From Comamonadaceae bacterium (GTDB taxonomy: Bacteria > Pseudomonadota > Gammaproteobacteria > Burkholderiales > Burkholderiaceae): 7,146 bases of DNA. The position numbers and the translations under genes are program-made. The notes beneath the pieces are model-generated. The model was not told the origin of the DNA, did not search any database, and was given only the letters and a program-made list of their open reading frames with translations. The DNA lies in the NCBI GenBank assembly GCA_947484245.1, contig CANKOT010000116.1, positions 1-7,146 on the forward strand. Reading direction: 5' to 3'. Shown here in pieces: positions 5,892-7,146 of this stretch (the stretch's first letter is position 1; every line of letters starts with the position of its first letter).

Positions 5892-6028
5892 CGCTTTTCT
5901 CTTGAACGCTTGTGTGAAGGCCATGATTTTTCGCGTTTCACCACGTTTATCCTGATATCCCTCGCCCTAGAAAGTATGCCGCTTCACGTACACTTCTAGC
6001 ACCCCTCATTTATGCCCCGATTTGCGAC
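5892..6028. other. Intergenic region between the ABC importer operon and pncB
   Basis: This region carries no convincing gene. I see no GC-rich stem followed by a T-run, so no standard terminator closes the operon. A weak -35/-10-like pair (TTGAAC near 5902-5907 and GATTTT 17 bp later) is too poor to call a promoter. An imperfect inverted repeat lies at 5967-5999. No strong ribosome binding site precedes the pncB start. Confidence 0.6.
5967..5999. promoter_or_regulatory. Imperfect inverted repeat upstream of pncB
   Basis: CTAGAA (5967-5972) and TTCTAG (5994-5999) are exact 6-bp complements, and a further GTA/TAC pairing (5974-5976 with 5988-5990) is possible after a small internal loop. It ends 29 bp before the pncB start codon. 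It could be an operator or a weak RNA hairpin, but the arms are short enough that chance is a fair explanation. I do not recognise it as a known NAD-regulator site. Confidence 0.25.
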
Positions 6029-7146
6029 ATGATCATTACCAGTTTGCTGGATACCGACCTTTACAAGTTCACCATGATGCAGGTGGTCTTGCACCAGTTC
6101 CCTGGCGCACAAGTCGAATACCGCTTTAGATGTCGCAACCCCGGTGTAGAGCTTGCACCGTATGTCGATGAAATTCGCAACGAGATCAAATCGCTGTGCA
6201 GCTTGCACTTCAAAGAGGACGAACTGACTTACCTGCGCACCCTGCGCTTTATCAAAAGTGATTTTGTCGACTTTTTAGGCTTGTTCAGGCTCAATGAAAA
6301 ATACATTCAGGTCACGCCCAGTTTGACGGGTGAGATTGAAATCGTGATTCAAGGCCCGTGGCTTCACACCATCTTGTTTGAAATTCCCGTATTGGCCATC
6401 GTCAATGAGGTTTATTTCAGAAATACCCAGCGCTTGCCCGATTTGATTGAAGGCAGGCAGCGACTCGATACCAAAATCAAGCAATTGCAAGCCGATGATT
6501 TGCGGGCGCTCAAAATTGCCGACTACGGAACGCGCCGCCGCTTTTCCAGAGCTTGGCATGAAGAGGTCTTGAGAGTGCTGACGGGTCGCTTGGGTTTTGG
6601 TCAAGCGGGCCAGTTTGCAGGCACCAGCAATGTGTACTTTGCATACACCCTTGGGTTGACGCCTTTGGGAACCATGGCCCATGAATATCTCCAGGCTTGC
6701 CAAGCTTTGGGGCCCCGGTTAAGAGACAGTCAAGTCTTTGCGTTTGAATCGTGGGCTCGCGAGTACCGAGGCGACTTGGGCATCGCATTAAGCGACGTTT
6801 ACGGATTCAATGCCTTTTTGCGCGACTTTGACATGTACTTTTGCAAACTGTTTGACGGTGCTCGTCACGACAGTGGCGACCCCTTTATGTGGGGTGAACG
6901 TATGCTTGCTCACTACCGTACGCACCGGGTCGACCCGCTCACCAAAACACTGATCTTTAGCGATGGCCTTACAGTGCCTAAAACCATTGAACTTTTCAGA
7001 CAATTCAATGGTCGCTGTATGCTGGCCTTTGGCATTGGTACCAATTTAACCAATGACTTAGGCTATGAGCCCCTTCAAATTGTGATCAAAATGACCCGCT
7101 GCAACGATCAACCTGTTGCTAAATTGTCTGACTCGCCGGGCAAGGG
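6029..7146 (+). CDS. pncB: Nicotinate phosphoribosyltransferase, N-terminal 372 residues (partial)
   Basis: PncB makes nicotinate mononucleotide from nicotinate and PRPP with ATP hydrolysis, the entry step of the Preiss-Handler NAD salvage route in the cytoplasm. The start [18 protein letters not shown] (1-18) is the characteristic opening of bacterial PncB and fixes the start codon at 6029, although the frame is open further upstream. Other landmarks are [10 protein letters not shown] (D165), [10 protein letters not shown] (GTSN 198-201), and PLGTMAHEY with H218, which matches the His that is phosphorylated in the enterobacterial enzyme. These are followed by RHDSGDP (279-285), FSDGL (310-314) and GIGTNLTND (335-343), in the phosphate-binding barrel. 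The family length is about 400, so only some 25-30 residues are lost at the right edge. No frameshift or missing catalytic residue is seen. It follows the ABC operon in the same direction but has an unrelated housekeeping role. Confidence 0.96.
   Translation, partial: MIITSLLDTDLYKFTMMQVVLHQFPGAQVEYRFRCRNPGVELAPYVDEIRNEIKSLCSLHFKEDELTYLRTLRFIKSDFVDFLGLFRLNEKYIQVTPSLTGEIEIVIQGPWLHTILFEIPVLAIVNEVYFRNTQRLPDLIEGRQRLDTKIKQLQADDLRALKIADYGTRRRFSRAWHEEVLRVLTGRLGFGQAGQFAGTSNVYFAYTLGLTPLGTMAHEYLQACQALGPRLRDSQVFAFESWAREYRGDLGIALSDVYGFNAFLRDFDMYFCKLFDGARHDSGDPFMWGERMLAHYRTHRVDPLTKTLIFSDGLTVPKTIELFRQFNGRCMLAFGIGTNLTNDLGYEPLQIVIKMTRCNDQPVAKLSDSPGK

Noticed and set aside
5912..5942. Possible terminator hairpin (GTGAA ... 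TTCAC) after the operon
   Set aside because: The stem is only 5 bp with a long loop and no following T-run, so it does not qualify as a rho-independent terminator.
5884..5955. Small 23-codon frame ([16 protein letters not shown]...) overlapping the end of the LivF-type gene
   Set aside because: Its ATG overlaps the preceding stop region as in other junctions of this operon, but it is very short, has no recognisable motif, and such a frame can arise by chance.
6275..6703. Minus-strand open frame of 142 codons
   Set aside because: It is antisense to pncB, whose conserved motifs run through the whole stretch.

Overview
The window looks like chromosomal DNA of a betaproteobacterium, most likely Burkholderiales close to Comamonadaceae (Limnohabitans, Rhodoferax and Polaromonas are plausible relatives). 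The reasons are the type of phasin, the style of the PncB start, the moderate GC content and the many tightly packed gene junctions. The genus is inferred from remembered protein similarity and was not tested by a search. There is no sign of phage, insertion sequence, CRISPR, tRNA or rRNA.

Layout. On the minus strand at the left edge is the 5' part of a phasin gene (polyhydroxyalkanoate granule coat protein), cut by the window. Its upstream region (271-488) holds a plausible sigma-70 type promoter on the minus strand. This promoter is bracketed by two near-identical TGC-rich palindromes, 59 bp apart, that resemble binding sites of the PHA-responsive repressor PhaR. The right-hand palindrome also lies just upstream of the divergent plus-strand genes.

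From 489 to 5891 six plus-strand genes form one very compact unit. They are a zinc deacetylase of the histone deacetylase superfamily, a hotdog-fold acyl-CoA thioesterase, an FMN nitroreductase, a permease in which the LivH-like and LivM-like halves are fused, and LivG-like and LivF-like ATPases. The first four junctions are 4-bp ATGA stop/start overlaps and the fifth is an 8-bp overlap, so transcription as one mRNA with translational coupling is very likely. No periplasmic substrate-binding protein is encoded here although the transporter type needs one.

After a 137-bp gap comes pncB (nicotinate phosphoribosyltransferase, NAD salvage), cut by the right edge.

How the genes may work together. 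The unit joins a hydrolase for acyl-amide bonds, a hydrolase for acyl-thioesters and a flavin reductase to an ABC importer of the branched-chain amino acid/amide class. A cautious reading is import of a still unknown small molecule, possibly amide-, acyl- or nitro-bearing, followed by processing in the cytoplasm. The substrate cannot be read from the sequence. The most noteworthy points are this enzyme-plus-transporter unit, the fused permease, the PhaR-like operators, and a perfect 13-bp inverted repeat inside the deacetylase gene.
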